From: Bacillus sp. ISL-18
Lineage (GTDB): Bacteria; Bacillota; Bacilli; Bacillales; Cytobacillaceae
Direction: 5' to 3'
Assembly: GCF_018613415.1 (NCBI RefSeq)
Contig: NZ_JAGGQG010000026.1
Coordinates: forward strand, 22,451-86,450
DNA: 64,000 bases
Position numbers and translations under genes: made by a program. Each line of letters opens with the position of its first letter. Within the stretch, counting starts at the first letter, position 1. The notes beneath the pieces were generated by a model. It worked only from the letters and a program-made list of their open reading frames with translations. It did no database searches and was not told the origin of the DNA. Of the stretch, positions 8,587-17,375 are shown in pieces.

Positions 8587-9903
8587 TCAAAATGAATTGC
8601 CTGTTTTTACTTTATTGCTAGAGGGCGGGGCCACCGTAATTCCTGTCGTTTCTTCAAAATTATACAAACTTGTCGGGAGGTCCGTAAACCGCTCCAATTC
8701 GTTATAAGCCGGAATACCATGGTAGGACATATCCAAACCCTCTTCTTCCTCGCGTTCAGTGGCGCGGAAGCCGACGGTCTTTTCGCAAACCTTGGCCATA
8801 AACGTCCCGCCCAGCAGTCCCCATGCCATCACAACAACAGCGCCTAACAACTGGACAAGGATGAGTGAAACGTGACCAGTCGTTAATAAACCTTCCGTCT
8901 TATCAAACAAACCTACCGCAAGTGTTCCAAAAATCCCACCGAAGCCATGAACCGCTACAGCACCAACTGGATCATCCACCTTTAAGTAGTCAACTAATAG
9001 GGTGGCATAAATCACCAAGAGACCGCTAACCGTTCCAATGATGATGGCAGACCACTCCGAAACATTCGCACAACCCGCAGTAATGGCTACTAAACCGGAC
9101 AACACTCCATTAATGGTCATACTCGGGTCAGCTGTACCAAACTTTTTCATCGTTAAAAATAAGGCAGCCGCCCCGCCGCTCGCCCCAGCAAGCATTGTAT
9201 TAATTGCAATCGGCGCCAATGCCGGGCTTGATGCATCCAATGTACTTCCGGCATTAAAGGCAAACCAGCCAAACCACAGGATGAACGCTCCTGCTGATGC
9301 TAATGGAATATTACTTGGCGCATATACGTTTACACTGCCATCGGAATTAAACCTGCCCTTCCTTGGCCCGAGCCATTTTGCCATCGCCAAAGCAGAAAAG
9401 CCGCCTACCGCATGAATCGCTGCCGAGCCTGAAAAATCTATAAAACCGAGTTTCGCTAACCAGCCATCACGATTCCAAATCCAGTGGCCCGACAGTGGAT
9501 AGACCACCATACAAATGATTGCGGCTGTCACTACATAAGCTTTAAAATTCATTCGTTCTGCAACTGCACCTGAAATAATCGAAATACTCGCAACCGCAAA
9601 GCCCATTTGAAAAAGAACAAAGGCAACACTTGGTAAGTGGATCGCGAGCGTAATTTTTTCCGGACTGCCAAACAAGTTTGTTCCAATGATTCCAAAGGCA
9701 TCCTTACCGAACATAACCGCAAAACCAACCAGCCAAAACGCTAAAGCACCAATCGTTAAATCAACAAAGATTTTCATTGTTACATTAACGGCATTTTTCG
9801 TCCGTACAAAACCGGCTTCCAGTAAGCTGAAACCACCCTCCATAAACAATACCATTGCCGCCGCAAGAACCACCCAAACTGTATTGATATACGTGAGTAC
9901 CAT
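8587..9903 (-). CDS. amt: Ammonium transporter (Amt/NrgA)
   Basis: 438 aa with about eleven membrane helices and the Amt signatures EGGFSLLEAGFVRTKN, the pore-histidine region SAAIHAVGG and VHGFGGIFG. It conducts NH4+/NH3 across the membrane under nitrogen limitation. Its start overlaps the stop of the PII gene (TAATG), so both are translated from one mRNA, with PII probably gating the channel. The operon promoter carries GlnR/TnrA-type boxes. Confidence 0.95.
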   Translation of the reverse strand: MVLTYINTVWVVLAAAMVLFMEGGFSLLEAGFVRTKNAVNVTMKIFVDLTIGALAFWLVGFAVMFGKDAFGIIGTNLFGSPEKITLAIHLPSVAFVLFQMGFAVASISIISGAVAERMNFKAYVVTAAIICMVVYPLSGHWIWNRDGWLAKLGFIDFSGSAAIHAVGGFSALAMAKWLGPRKGRFNSDGSVNVYAPSNIPLASAGAFILWFGWFAFNAGSTLDASSPALAPIAINTMLAGASGGAAALFLTMKKFGTADPSMTINGVLSGLVAITAGCANVSEWSAIIIGTVSGLLVIYATLLVDYLKVDDPVGAVAVHGFGGIFGTLAVGLFDKTEGLLTTGHVSLILVQLLGAVVVMAWGLLGGTFMAKVCEKTVGFRATEREEEEGLDMSYHGIPAYNELERFTDLPTSLYNFEETTGITVAPPSSNKVKTGNSF

Positions 9904-10268
9904 TATTGTCCCTCCCCTTGGTTTACTAAATCGTCAATATCATCGTCAAATGTTCCCGTCCGAATGTTATAGGCTTCAAGAATAGGATAGACATAGATTT
10001 TTCCATCGCCTTCCTCGCCGGTCTGCGCTGCTTTTACCACCGTCTGAATCGTGGAATCCACTAAATAATCGGAAAGAATAATTTCTAATTTCACCTTGGG
10101 ATGCAATGTGACCTGATAATTTTTCCCGCGATACACCCCTTTTGTATCCTTTTGTTTGCCGCGTCCCACGACCTGCGAAACCGTAAAGCCGGTGATTCCG
10201 ATACTTTTTAATCCTTTAATCGTCTCCGTTAGCCTTTCAGGTCGGATGATTGCCTCTATTTTTTTCAT
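9903..10268 (-). CDS. glnK: Nitrogen regulatory protein PII (GlnK/NrgB type)
   Basis: 121 aa. It has the PII start MKKIEAIIRPERL, a T-loop with Tyr51 in YRGKNYQV and the C-terminal GDGKIYVYPI motif that binds ATP/ADP and 2-oxoglutarate. PII trimers sense nitrogen and energy status and bind Amt. The ATG at 10268 follows GGAGGTG by a few bases. First gene of the operon with amt; in B. subtilis the orthologous pair is nrgA-nrgB in the opposite order. Confidence 0.94.
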   Translation of the reverse strand: MKKIEAIIRPERLTETIKGLKSIGITGFTVSQVVGRGKQKDTKGVYRGKNYQVTLHPKVKLEIILSDYLVDSTIQTVVKAAQTGEEGDGKIYVYPILEAYNIRTGTFDDDIDDLVNQGEGQ

Positions 10269-10281
10269 GGAAACACCTCCA

Positions 10282-10298
10282 TGTTATATTTCCTAACA
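10282..10298 (-). promoter_or_regulatory. GlnR/TnrA-type box in the 5' leader
   Basis: TGTTATATTTCCTAACA fits the TGTNANAWWWTNTNACA consensus with one mismatch. It lies directly upstream of the ribosome site of the PII gene and 6 bp from the other box (23-bp repeat spacing). Confidence 0.65.
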
Positions 10299-10304
10299 TC
10301 AATA

Positions 10305-10321
10305 TGATAAAATATATAACA
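10305..10321 (-). promoter_or_regulatory. GlnR/TnrA-type box over the -10 region
   Basis: Minus-strand TGTTATATATTTTATCA matches the TGTNANAWWWTNTNACA consensus at all but about one or two fixed positions and overlaps the -10 element. Binding here would repress. Confidence 0.5.
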
Positions 10322-10340
10322 TCGTGCCCCCTTGCGTCAA
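10313..10340 (-). promoter_or_regulatory. Promoter of the PII-amt operon
   Basis: On the minus strand, TTGACG (10340-10335), a 16-base spacer and TATATA (10318-10313) preceded by TG (extended -10). The predicted transcript start is near 10306, about 38 bases before the PII start codon. Confidence 0.65.
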
Positions 10341-10451
10341 TTAATATTTTTAACCAATTTTTATCTTCTGAATTTTCTTGAAAACATTACTCCTCTAATA
10401 AAGGCCTTAAATGATTTAACTTGGTTGGTATGGTCTCTCCGGTTCGGTAAA

Positions 10452-10488
10452 AGAAAAGCCCTTCATTCCCATGATGAAGGGCTTTTCT
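10452..10488. terminator. Orphan bidirectional terminator between divergent operons
   Basis: AGAAAAGCCCTTCAT/ATGAAGGGCTTTTCT, a 15-bp perfect stem with a 7-nt loop. Neither flanking gene ends here: PII-amt starts leftward and the permease starts rightward. No protein gene is visible in 10341-10564, so it may end a small RNA. Confidence 0.75.
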
Positions 10489-10564
10489 CTTGCCAATTTT
10501 GAATTTTTTATGTCGCTAACCTTGCGTAGCTTGAGGAAAAATAGGGAAAAATAAAGATTGCCTA

Positions 10565-10620
10565 TTGATTGTCGTCTCAAAAACGAATATTATAGTAAAG
10601 TTGTTAAAAAATCGTTCGTA
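10565..10620 (+). promoter_or_regulatory. Permease promoter with PurBox-like inverted elements
   Basis: TTGATT (10565-10570), a 17-base spacer and TATTAT (10588-10593). ACGAAT (10583-10588) and the inverted GTTCGT (10614-10619) resemble the CCGAAC cores of paired PurR boxes, but spacing is a few bases longer than usual. No purine riboswitch is visible. Confidence 0.45.
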
Positions 10621-10636
10621 TTTTGGAGGATCCCTT

Positions 10637-11935
10637 ATGTTTAAACTGAAAGAAAATCATACGAATACAAAAACAGAATTGATGGCTGGAATAACGACCT
10701 TTTTCACGATGGTCTACATCGTGGTCGTCAATCCTGTCATACTAGCAGATGCCGGCGTCCCTTTTGAACAGGTCTTTTCGGCCACGATCATCGCTGCTTT
10801 AGTCGGAACCCTTTGGATGGGGTTGTTTGCCAATTATCCAATTGCCATCGCACCGGGAATGGGATTGAACGCCTACTTTGCTTATTCTGTCGTTGGCGGC
10901 CACCAGGGAATTAGCTACCAGACAGCCTTCGCTGCCGTTTTCGTAGCTGGAATTATTTTTGTCATCTTATCGTTAACACCGTTCCGAGAAAAATTGATTG
11001 AGGCCATTCCAGATAATTTAAAACACGGAATTACCGCGGGAATTGGTTTATTTATCGCCTTTATCGGCCTGCGCCAAACCAAAATCATTACAGCCCATCC
11101 ATCTAATTTAGTGGGGTTGGGTGACCTACATTCTCCTTCAGCCGTTTTAGCGATTGTTGGACTGGCTGTAACGTTGATACTAATGGTCCTTAGAGTCAAT
11201 GGGGCCTTATTTTTCGGGATGATTGTCACCGGAGTGATTGCTTTCTTTACCGGTCAGCTTTCCTTCGAAAAAGGATTTATGTCGCTTCCGTCCCTTCCGG
11301 AAGGACTGATGATTGGTAATCCTTTCACTGCATTTGGCGATGTCATTCACCACAGTCTTTATGCCGTTGTCTTTTCGTTTATCCTTGTGACGATTTTTGA
11401 TACGACCGGGACAATGATCGGGGTTGCTAATCAAGCAGGGTTAATGAAGGGGGATAAGCTTCCGCGTGCCAGACAAGCCCTGCTTTCTGATTCGATTGCG
11501 ACGATGGTTGGATCGATTTTTGGAACAAGCCCAACCACCGCTTTTATTGAATCGACTTCCGGTGTGGCGGCGGGCGGCCGTACGGGTTTAACCTCTGTAA
11601 CGGTTGCGGCCTTATTTGTCCTTTCCGCTTTCTTTGGTCCGCTTGTGAGCGCCGTGTCAGGTATTGCCGCCATTACGGCACCAGCGCTGATTATTGTCGG
11701 GAGTTTAATGATGGGCAGTATTGCGAAGATTAACTGGAGTGAATTAGATGAAGCCTTCCCTGCCTTCATTACTGTTTTAGCGATGCCGCTGACCTCCAGT
11801 ATCTCAACGGGAATTGCTCTTGGCTTTATTAGTTTTCCCATTTTAAAAATGGTGAAAGGGAAATGGCGTGAAATTCATCCATTACTTTATGTTTTTGCCG
11901 TCTTGTTCTTTATTCAATTAGCCTTTTTGCAGTAA
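10637..11935 (+). CDS. pbuG: Guanine/hypoxanthine permease (AzgA/PbuG type, NCS2)
   Basis: 432 aa, about twelve membrane helices. AzgA-type motifs are visible: the start TKTELMAGITTFFTMVYI, APGMGLNAYFAY, the TIFDTTGTMIG segment and GTSPTTAFIESTSGVAAGGRTG. It imports purine bases by proton symport. ATG 10637 is chosen because TTTTGGAGGA precedes it; the frame extends to 10565 without a ribosome site. It is monocistronic, with a strong terminator shared with the convergent MFS gene. Symbol by similarity; the exact base preference cannot be read. Confidence 0.85.
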   Translation: MFKLKENHTNTKTELMAGITTFFTMVYIVVVNPVILADAGVPFEQVFSATIIAALVGTLWMGLFANYPIAIAPGMGLNAYFAYSVVGGHQGISYQTAFAAVFVAGIIFVILSLTPFREKLIEAIPDNLKHGITAGIGLFIAFIGLRQTKIITAHPSNLVGLGDLHSPSAVLAIVGLAVTLILMVLRVNGALFFGMIVTGVIAFFTGQLSFEKGFMSLPSLPEGLMIGNPFTAFGDVIHHSLYAVVFSFILVTIFDTTGTMIGVANQAGLMKGDKLPRARQALLSDSIATMVGSIFGTSPTTAFIESTSGVAAGGRTGLTSVTVAALFVLSAFFGPLVSAVSGIAAITAPALIIVGSLMMGSIAKINWSELDEAFPAFITVLAMPLTSSISTGIALGFISFPILKMVKGKWREIHPLLYVFAVLFFIQLAFLQ

Positions 11936-11973
11936 TAAATTTAAACTGAAGCGCCTTGATCAAGGCTGAACGT

Positions 11974-12006
11974 AAAAAAAAGAGTCCGGATTCGGACTCT
12001 TTTTTT
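11974..12006. terminator. Bidirectional terminator between pbuG and the MFS gene
   Basis: A7-GAGTCCG-GATT-CGGACTC-T7, a textbook two-way terminator overlapping the MFS stop codon. Confidence 0.92.
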
Positions 12007-13270
12007 ATGCTGTAAGTTCACTTGGCTTTTTTGCCTCTTGGCGATCTTCTTTTATAATCGTTCCGCCGATTAACCCGAGAAGTGAGAAAATAACGGGAAT
12101 CATAAATCCATAATGATACCCGACACTTGCCGACGATGTATGAAAGTGATCTAATACCTTTCCAAAAATACTTGGCAGGAGAACCGCACTTAAAAAGCCC
12201 CCTGTATTGGCAAAGCCCGAAACGACACCGACTTCCTTTATATCAAACGACTTTCGAACAACCGCAAACGTTAACGAGCTGGAGCCATTCCCATACCCAA
12301 TCAGTAAAAAGAGAATGACGAGCATGTAGTAAGGCGGCTTTCCGCTATAAAATAACACCAGCCAGCTGACAAACGCCATCACATGGACCACGATAAACGG
12401 AACCTTAATCGAATCAAGTCTGCTTGAGATCCAGCTTGTGAGCGGTGCGCCCACTAAGGCGCCAATTAAACCAATCATAATGAGCTGGCTTGACTCTGAA
12501 CGGGTCATACCATACACATGCATCCCATAAGGAACCGCCCATGAACCAATAAATCCAACGTAGGTGCCCACTAATCCAAAGTGACAAAAGAAGGCAGCCC
12601 ATGCCTGACGGCTTGAAAAAATCCGCCGCAGCACGACGATTGTCTTTTCGCGCGGTTTCTTTTGTTTCACTTTTACAGCATCATTTTTAAATAATTGCTT
12701 GGACTTTTTTTCGAGGACAACGTATAACAGCACAGCGCTTAATACTAAAACGATTGCTGTTATAAAAAACGGCGTGCGCCAGCCTGACAAAGAGATCCAC
12801 GCAGAAAATGGAACGGTTGCGAGCAGAAACCCAAAGCTTCCGGCCATTCCGGCAAGGCCGAGTAGGCCGACGAACTCTCTGACTTTAAACCATTGGCTTA
12901 AAATCAAGACAAGGTTTACCCAAATCGTCGCATCCCCTAATCCCGCCAATAATCTTCCCAATAGGAGAAAAAACGCATTCGGTGCGAGACTGTAAATTAA
13001 GGTACCAATCCCATTCAATAAGGCACCGATGATTAGAAAGAAATTTGGCCCATATCGGTCAGAGAGTATTCCAATCGGAATTTGAAATCCTGCATAAGCT
13101 AGAAACTGTATACTTGTCAGCAATCCAATCGTGGCAGCCGTTAAATTAAAATCCTTCATTAACTGGTCAGAAATTAATCCCGGTGCTGTCCGCTGACTGA
13201 CGATTAAAAAATAGGTAAATAAGACCGAGGCAAAAACGACCCATCTATATTTGCTAGTTTGTTTTTCCAC
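12005..13270 (-). CDS. Major facilitator superfamily transporter
   Basis: 421 aa with about twelve membrane helices, the MFS motif GILSDRYGPNF between helices 2 and 3 (residues ~68-78), the LGRLLAGLGDA segment and a basic central loop. The sequence style resembles anion/metabolite symporters rather than drug exporters, but the substrate cannot be told. The start is GTG at 13270 with AGGAG upstream. It stands alone, divergent from alaR across a 312-bp region. Confidence 0.8.
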   Translation of the reverse strand: MEKQTSKYRWVVFASVLFTYFLIVSQRTAPGLISDQLMKDFNLTAATIGLLTSIQFLAYAGFQIPIGILSDRYGPNFFLIIGALLNGIGTLIYSLAPNAFFLLLGRLLAGLGDATIWVNLVLILSQWFKVREFVGLLGLAGMAGSFGFLLATVPFSAWISLSGWRTPFFITAIVLVLSAVLLYVVLEKKSKQLFKNDAVKVKQKKPREKTIVVLRRIFSSRQAWAAFFCHFGLVGTYVGFIGSWAVPYGMHVYGMTRSESSQLIMIGLIGALVGAPLTSWISSRLDSIKVPFIVVHVMAFVSWLVLFYSGKPPYYMLVILFLLIGYGNGSSSLTFAVVRKSFDIKEVGVVSGFANTGGFLSAVLLPSIFGKVLDHFHTSSASVGYHYGFMIPVIFSLLGLIGGTIIKEDRQEAKKPSELTA

Positions 13271-13510
13271 TGTTCACGACTCCTGTTGTGATAACTTCTT
13301 TCCTATTATACTCCAATTTTGTCATAAGATTTTACTAATTTTAGGTGATGACGTTTTCATTTAAAAAATGATGAATTAGCCTCAGGAAGTTTCGTGGTTT
13401 AAAACGACTCCTCTAGTTTCCACTTTCCATATTCTTTCAGAAAAATACAAAATATTTTTCAACTTCACGTGACAGACTTCGCAAATAGGATTAAAATCAT
13501 CAATAAGCAC

Positions 13511-13545
13511 GAAAAGCGGAAGCGCCTGGTGAGGGGCTAATGCTG
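13511..13545 (+). repeat. Fragment of the GAAAAGCGGAAGCGCC dispersed repeat
   Basis: GAAAAGCGGAAGCGCCTGG matches the ends of longer copies at 29412 and 37737. It lies 50 bases upstream of the alaR ribosome site; the rest of 13271-13582 shows no gene. Confidence 0.55.
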
Positions 13546-13582
13546 GAAATAACTTGATTTAAAGAAATAGGAGGACATCCAC

Positions 13583-14089
13583 ATGCATCTTAGCAGTGAG
13601 GAAATTGAAATTTTAAAAATCATTGAAGAAAATCACAAATTACCCATAGAATCCATCGCCTTAATGGCCATGTGCAGTGAAGAAACCGTGAAAGCGGCGA
13701 TTGAAAAATTAGAAAAATCACAAATCATCATTAGCTACCCAACCTTAATCGATTGGAGCAAAGTTGAAGGCCAAGAAAACGTTATCGCGATGATCGATGT
13801 AAAAGTAACTCCAAAACGCGGCGTTGGTTTTGATGAGGTAGCACAGCGAATCGGCCGATTCCCTGAGGTATCATCCCTATACCTCATGTCCGGTGCCTAC
13901 GACCTTTCCATCACCGTTGAAGGAAAATCCATGCACCAAATTTCCAATTTCGTGTCAGAAAAATTATCAACCATCGAAAACGTCATCTCAACGACCACCC
14001 ACTTCATGTTAAAAAAATATAAACATGATGGCGTTATTTTTAAAAGTGAAAATGATGATAAAGATCGCAGGATGGTGGTTACACCATGA
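13583..14089 (+). CDS. alaR: Lrp/AsnC-family regulator AlaR
   Basis: 168 aa: an N-terminal winged helix-turn-helix (LSSEEIEILKIIEENHKLPIE) and a C-terminal RAM ligand-binding domain (VIAMIDVKVTPKRG, GAYDLSITVEG). In B. subtilis the orthologous pair yugG-yugH is alaR-alaT, where AlaR activates the alanine transaminase gene. Here the gene overlaps alaT by four bases (ATGA), so they are co-translated. It probably senses alanine or another amino acid. Confidence 0.88.
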   Translation: MHLSSEEIEILKIIEENHKLPIESIALMAMCSEETVKAAIEKLEKSQIIISYPTLIDWSKVEGQENVIAMIDVKVTPKRGVGFDEVAQRIGRFPEVSSLYLMSGAYDLSITVEGKSMHQISNFVSEKLSTIENVISTTTHFMLKKYKHDGVIFKSENDDKDRRMVVTP

Positions 14090-15291
14090 AGCACGAACAC
14101 TATCTATCCCAGACAGCCAAAGATCTGCAGCCCTCAGGGATACGAAAGTTTTTCGACCTTGCTGCTAGCATGGAAGGGGTCATTTCATTAGGGGTCGGTG
14201 AACCAGACTTCACCACGCCATGGAGCATTCGGGAAGCGACGATTCTTTCACTTGAGCAAGGTTACACGTCTTACACAGCAAACGCTGGTTTGCTCGAATT
14301 ACGTGAAGAAATTACCAACTATTTAATTACCAGATTCGGCGTACAGTATAATCCGAAAAACCAAGTGATCGTTACGATCGGAGCAAGCCAGGGCATCGAC
14401 CTCGCCTTCCGGGCTATTTTAAACCAAGGCGATGAAGTTTTAATTGTTGAGCCTGCCTTCGTCTCTTACGGTCCATTAGTGGCGATTGCTGGCGGGAAAC
14501 CCGTTCCGGTTGCAACTTCACCAGAGAATGGATTTAAAGTCACACCGGAACAAATCGAAGCTTCGATTACGCCAAACACAAAAGCCATTTTACTGTGCTC
14601 GCCAAACAATCCGACTGGCAGTATGTTAACCAAAAATGAGCTGATTGAAATCGCCAGCATCATCAAGAAGCACGACTTACTTGTGGTCTCGGATGAAATT
14701 TATGCCGAGCTTTCCTATGACGAAGAATTTTGCAGTGTTGCGGCAATCGAAGGCATGTATGAGCGAACGATTTTGATTAATGGTTTTTCCAAAGGGTTTG
14801 CGATGACAGGCTGGAGATTAGGTTTCCTTGCTGGACCCGTCGAATTCGTCGAGGTTATGTTAAAAATCCATCAATATACCACGATGTGTGCACCGCATAT
14901 GCTTCAGCACGGTGCGATTGAAGCGCTTCGCAATACGTACGATGAAGTGATTTCCATGCGCAACAGCTATCGCCGCAGACGGAATTATATGGTACAGACC
15001 TTGAACCAGATGGGTCTCGATTGCCACAACCCAGGCGGCGCCTTTTATGTATTCCCATCGATTCGTGCAACCGGCTTAACATCCGAACAATTTGCCGAAG
15101 AGCTGTTAGTGCAGGAAAAAGTCGCTGTCGTACCAGGTCATGTTTTCGGTGAAAGCGGCGAAGGCTACATTCGCTGCAGTTACGCCGCTTCCATGGAACA
15201 GCTTCAGGAAGCACTCAAACGAATTCAGCGTTTTATTCAGTCGAAGGGCGTATATGCAAAAGAAGAAGCGAAAAAAGTAGAAGTAGAATAA
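14086..15291 (+). CDS. alaT: Alanine transaminase AlaT (class I/II PLP aminotransferase)
   Basis: 401 aa, fold-type I aminotransferase very like B. subtilis AlaT over its whole length (PSGIRKFFDLAASMEGVISL, GYTSYTANAGL). The PLP lysine is Lys236 in SKGFAMTGWR; SPNNPTGS and the C-terminal GYIRCSYA arginine are present. It converts pyruvate and glutamate to alanine and 2-oxoglutarate. The C-terminal tail after residue 385 is Lys/Glu-rich and longer than in B. subtilis. Confidence 0.9.
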   Translation: MKHEHYLSQTAKDLQPSGIRKFFDLAASMEGVISLGVGEPDFTTPWSIREATILSLEQGYTSYTANAGLLELREEITNYLITRFGVQYNPKNQVIVTIGASQGIDLAFRAILNQGDEVLIVEPAFVSYGPLVAIAGGKPVPVATSPENGFKVTPEQIEASITPNTKAILLCSPNNPTGSMLTKNELIEIASIIKKHDLLVVSDEIYAELSYDEEFCSVAAIEGMYERTILINGFSKGFAMTGWRLGFLAGPVEFVEVMLKIHQYTTMCAPHMLQHGAIEALRNTYDEVISMRNSYRRRRNYMVQTLNQMGLDCHNPGGAFYVFPSIRATGLTSEQFAEELLVQEKVAVVPGHVFGESGEGYIRCSYAASMEQLQEALKRIQRFIQSKGVYAKEEAKKVEVE

Positions 15292-15310
15292 GAAAAGGCT
15301 ATACAAAAAG

Positions 15311-15366
15311 AAACTGCACCCCTATGATTAGACACAGTCTCATCATCAAGAGTGCAGTTTTTTTTG
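15311..15366 (+). terminator. Terminator of alaR-alaT
   Basis: AAACTGCAC/GTGCAGTTT with a long internal loop containing a smaller ATGAT/ATCAT hairpin, followed by eight T. Confidence 0.82.
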
Positions 15367-15377
15367 TAGTAAAATGC

Positions 15378-15938
15378 TTATTCCATTGAATAATATCCAA
15401 TCGTACCCTGATCAATCAATTTTTCTCGAATGATTTTTTTTGCTCGAAAAATGCGTACTTTGATGGTCCCCACACAAACTCTTAGGATTGTACTTATTTT
15501 TTGATAGGTTAAATTATAAAAATAGTATAAAATAATCGGTTCTTTATAATGCTTCGGTAAAGCCTGGATGATCTCTTTTAACAAAAACATATCTGAATGA
15601 ATCAAAACTTCCGTCTCCACCATATTTCGATCGGAAAAAGCTAGTTCATCAAAATGGTCTGTTAATACAGTAGTGTTGACATACTTCATTCGAAGATAAT
15701 CCCTGCACTGATTGGCAGTAATCGCATACAACCATGATTTTAAGGCAGATTCCTCTTGTAAGGTATTCAGTTTCAAAAATACTTTTATAAGCACCTCTTG
15801 GATAATATCATCGACTATTCCCCAGTCACCAATAAACTTAAAAGCAAATAATCTTAATGACTGCCGATGCTCTATATTGATTGATTCCATAATGGAATCT
15901 AATTCTTGGCTGGACGTTTGTTCAAGCGGCTCTCTCAA
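15378..15938 (-). CDS. ECF-type sigma-70 factor
   Basis: 186 aa with sigma region 2 (QSLRLFAFKFIGDWGIVDDIIQEVLIKVF, then LKSWLYAITANQCRDYLR) and region 4 (LPKHYKEPIILYYFYNLTYQKISTILRVCVGTIKVRIFRAKKII). The TTG start at 15938 has AGGAG ten bases upstream. No anti-sigma gene follows; the next gene in the leftward direction, 87 bases past its stop, is the convergent alaT. The closest upstream gene on the same strand encodes a secreted protein of unknown function. Target promoters are unknown. Confidence 0.85.
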   Translation of the reverse strand: MREPLEQTSSQELDSIMESINIEHRQSLRLFAFKFIGDWGIVDDIIQEVLIKVFLKLNTLQEESALKSWLYAITANQCRDYLRMKYVNTTVLTDHFDELAFSDRNMVETEVLIHSDMFLLKEIIQALPKHYKEPIILYYFYNLTYQKISTILRVCVGTIKVRIFRAKKIIREKLIDQGTIGYYSME

Positions 15939-16036
15939 TTTACCATTTCTCCTATTTTAATAATCTATATATTAACTATACTCTTAATTGAAAATACTGG
16001 AAATAAGGTAAGCGATAATGTTTATCCACAAAAAAT

Positions 16037-16068
16037 CGATGCGTAAGATTCATTATCATCGTTTTTTT
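16037..16068. terminator. Weak terminator-like hairpin
   Basis: CGATG/CATCG with a 15-nt loop and T-runs on both strands, between the secreted-protein gene and the sigma gene. Confidence 0.4.
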
Positions 16069-16129
16069 GTATACTTGTTTTAATAATGGATTGCCGTGTT
16101 GCACGAAGACACTCGATCGTCAAAGAAAT

Positions 16130-17362
16130 TTATTCGACCATCAATCTGTCCAAGGAAACATAACCATCTGTTTTACTCATTTGGCCGCTTGGATTTTTAT
16201 AGGTAATGACTCCTTTATAAAGTTGGTTTCCGGTTCTAAGATCCATAATCGTGAGGTTAGCAGGCTGTGAATCCTGTCCTACTTTTTCTGGAGAAGTAAG
16301 GGCATATGCCTTGCCATTTTTTACGTTAAACATGAATTTCTCCGCCAAATCCGATTGGTCAAATTTTATCTTTAGACTGTTCACTACTTTTTCTGTATTT
16401 GGATCAAATGTGGCCACTTTTATACCCTCTTTTGTTTCTAATGCAAAATAAATCATTTTATTGTCATAGTTTGGAATGACATTTAAATTGATATTTCCCT
16501 TCAGTTCTGGAGGAATTTCTAGTTTTTTTGCTTGATTTGTTTTCAAATTCACCCGTATCAACTCACTGCCAACTTGTTCATCCTGTTCTTCAGATCGTTT
16601 TGCGGTGACCTTGTAATAAAATGCGGAATCATTCGACTGGGTCATGTCAGTTTCTTGCAACATATATATATTTGTATAAAAATCCTTGTCATCACCTGAA
16701 GTCAAAACAGTTTGATCATCTACCACCTGTTTACTTTTCATATCGATGGTATAAACATGCAGCTCATTTCTTTCCGAATCAATTGCATAACCTTTAGGAT
16801 CGGCCGTAATATTCCTTGTCAAGATTTTTAGCTTGTTTCCTACCTTTTGAATATCTTCCACGCTAACGAATAGATACCTGTTATTATTTGAAGGTTGGAT
16901 TATATAAGAGTTTTCCGCTTTCGTGGCTTTTTCCAACATGGAAATTTCAAATTTAAAAGCCTCTGGACCCTGGCTGGTGTGTTTTATAATAATGGTTGCA
17001 TATAGTAGAAAATCTTCATCTTGATAGAACGAGTTCATGCCCGTTTTTCCTCTCATAAATGAACGATATTCTTTCTCTAGCTGCTGGTTTTCTCCGTAAC
17101 CCAATAGATGTTTATCAATTTTTCCAAGGAGCGACATGGAACTATCATAGAGAGATCCCTTGGAAGAAATCATGACGTTATCCATTACTCTTTCATTTTG
17201 ATAATAGCCTTGAATTGCAACAGAATTTGCGGCCTTTTCGCTGCCACTTTGCCTCTTTAAGATGAACTCGGGGTCGGATGTGGCAGCTGATTTACTATAA
17301 AAGGTTCCAAGGCAGAGGAAAATGGCCAATACAAGTAAAATAGATTTGAGGTATCGTTTCAT
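16130..17362 (-). CDS. Secreted protein of unknown function, last gene of the YtrA-type operon
   Basis: 410 aa with a Sec signal peptide (KSILLVLAIFLCLGTFYSKSAAT). The rest is soluble with repeated beta-strand patterns (KGYAIDSERNELHVYTIDMKS..., MIYFALETKEGIKVATFDP..., NLTIMDLRTGNQLYKG), suggesting a beta-propeller-like fold; I recognise no named family. It follows the ABC permease by 13 bases and so belongs to the GntR-ABC operon, probably acting outside the membrane with the transporter. Confidence 0.65.
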   Translation of the reverse strand: MKRYLKSILLVLAIFLCLGTFYSKSAATSDPEFILKRQSGSEKAANSVAIQGYYQNERVMDNVMISSKGSLYDSSMSLLGKIDKHLLGYGENQQLEKEYRSFMRGKTGMNSFYQDEDFLLYATIIIKHTSQGPEAFKFEISMLEKATKAENSYIIQPSNNNRYLFVSVEDIQKVGNKLKILTRNITADPKGYAIDSERNELHVYTIDMKSKQVVDDQTVLTSGDDKDFYTNIYMLQETDMTQSNDSAFYYKVTAKRSEEQDEQVGSELIRVNLKTNQAKKLEIPPELKGNINLNVIPNYDNKMIYFALETKEGIKVATFDPNTEKVVNSLKIKFDQSDLAEKFMFNVKNGKAYALTSPEKVGQDSQPANLTIMDLRTGNQLYKGVITYKNPSGQMSKTDGYVSLDRLMVE

Positions 17363-17375
17363 TAGTTTGTTCTCC

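Noticed and set aside
10269..10636. Purine riboswitch ahead of the permease
   Set aside because: The conserved purine aptamer core is not present; only PurBox-like motifs are seen.
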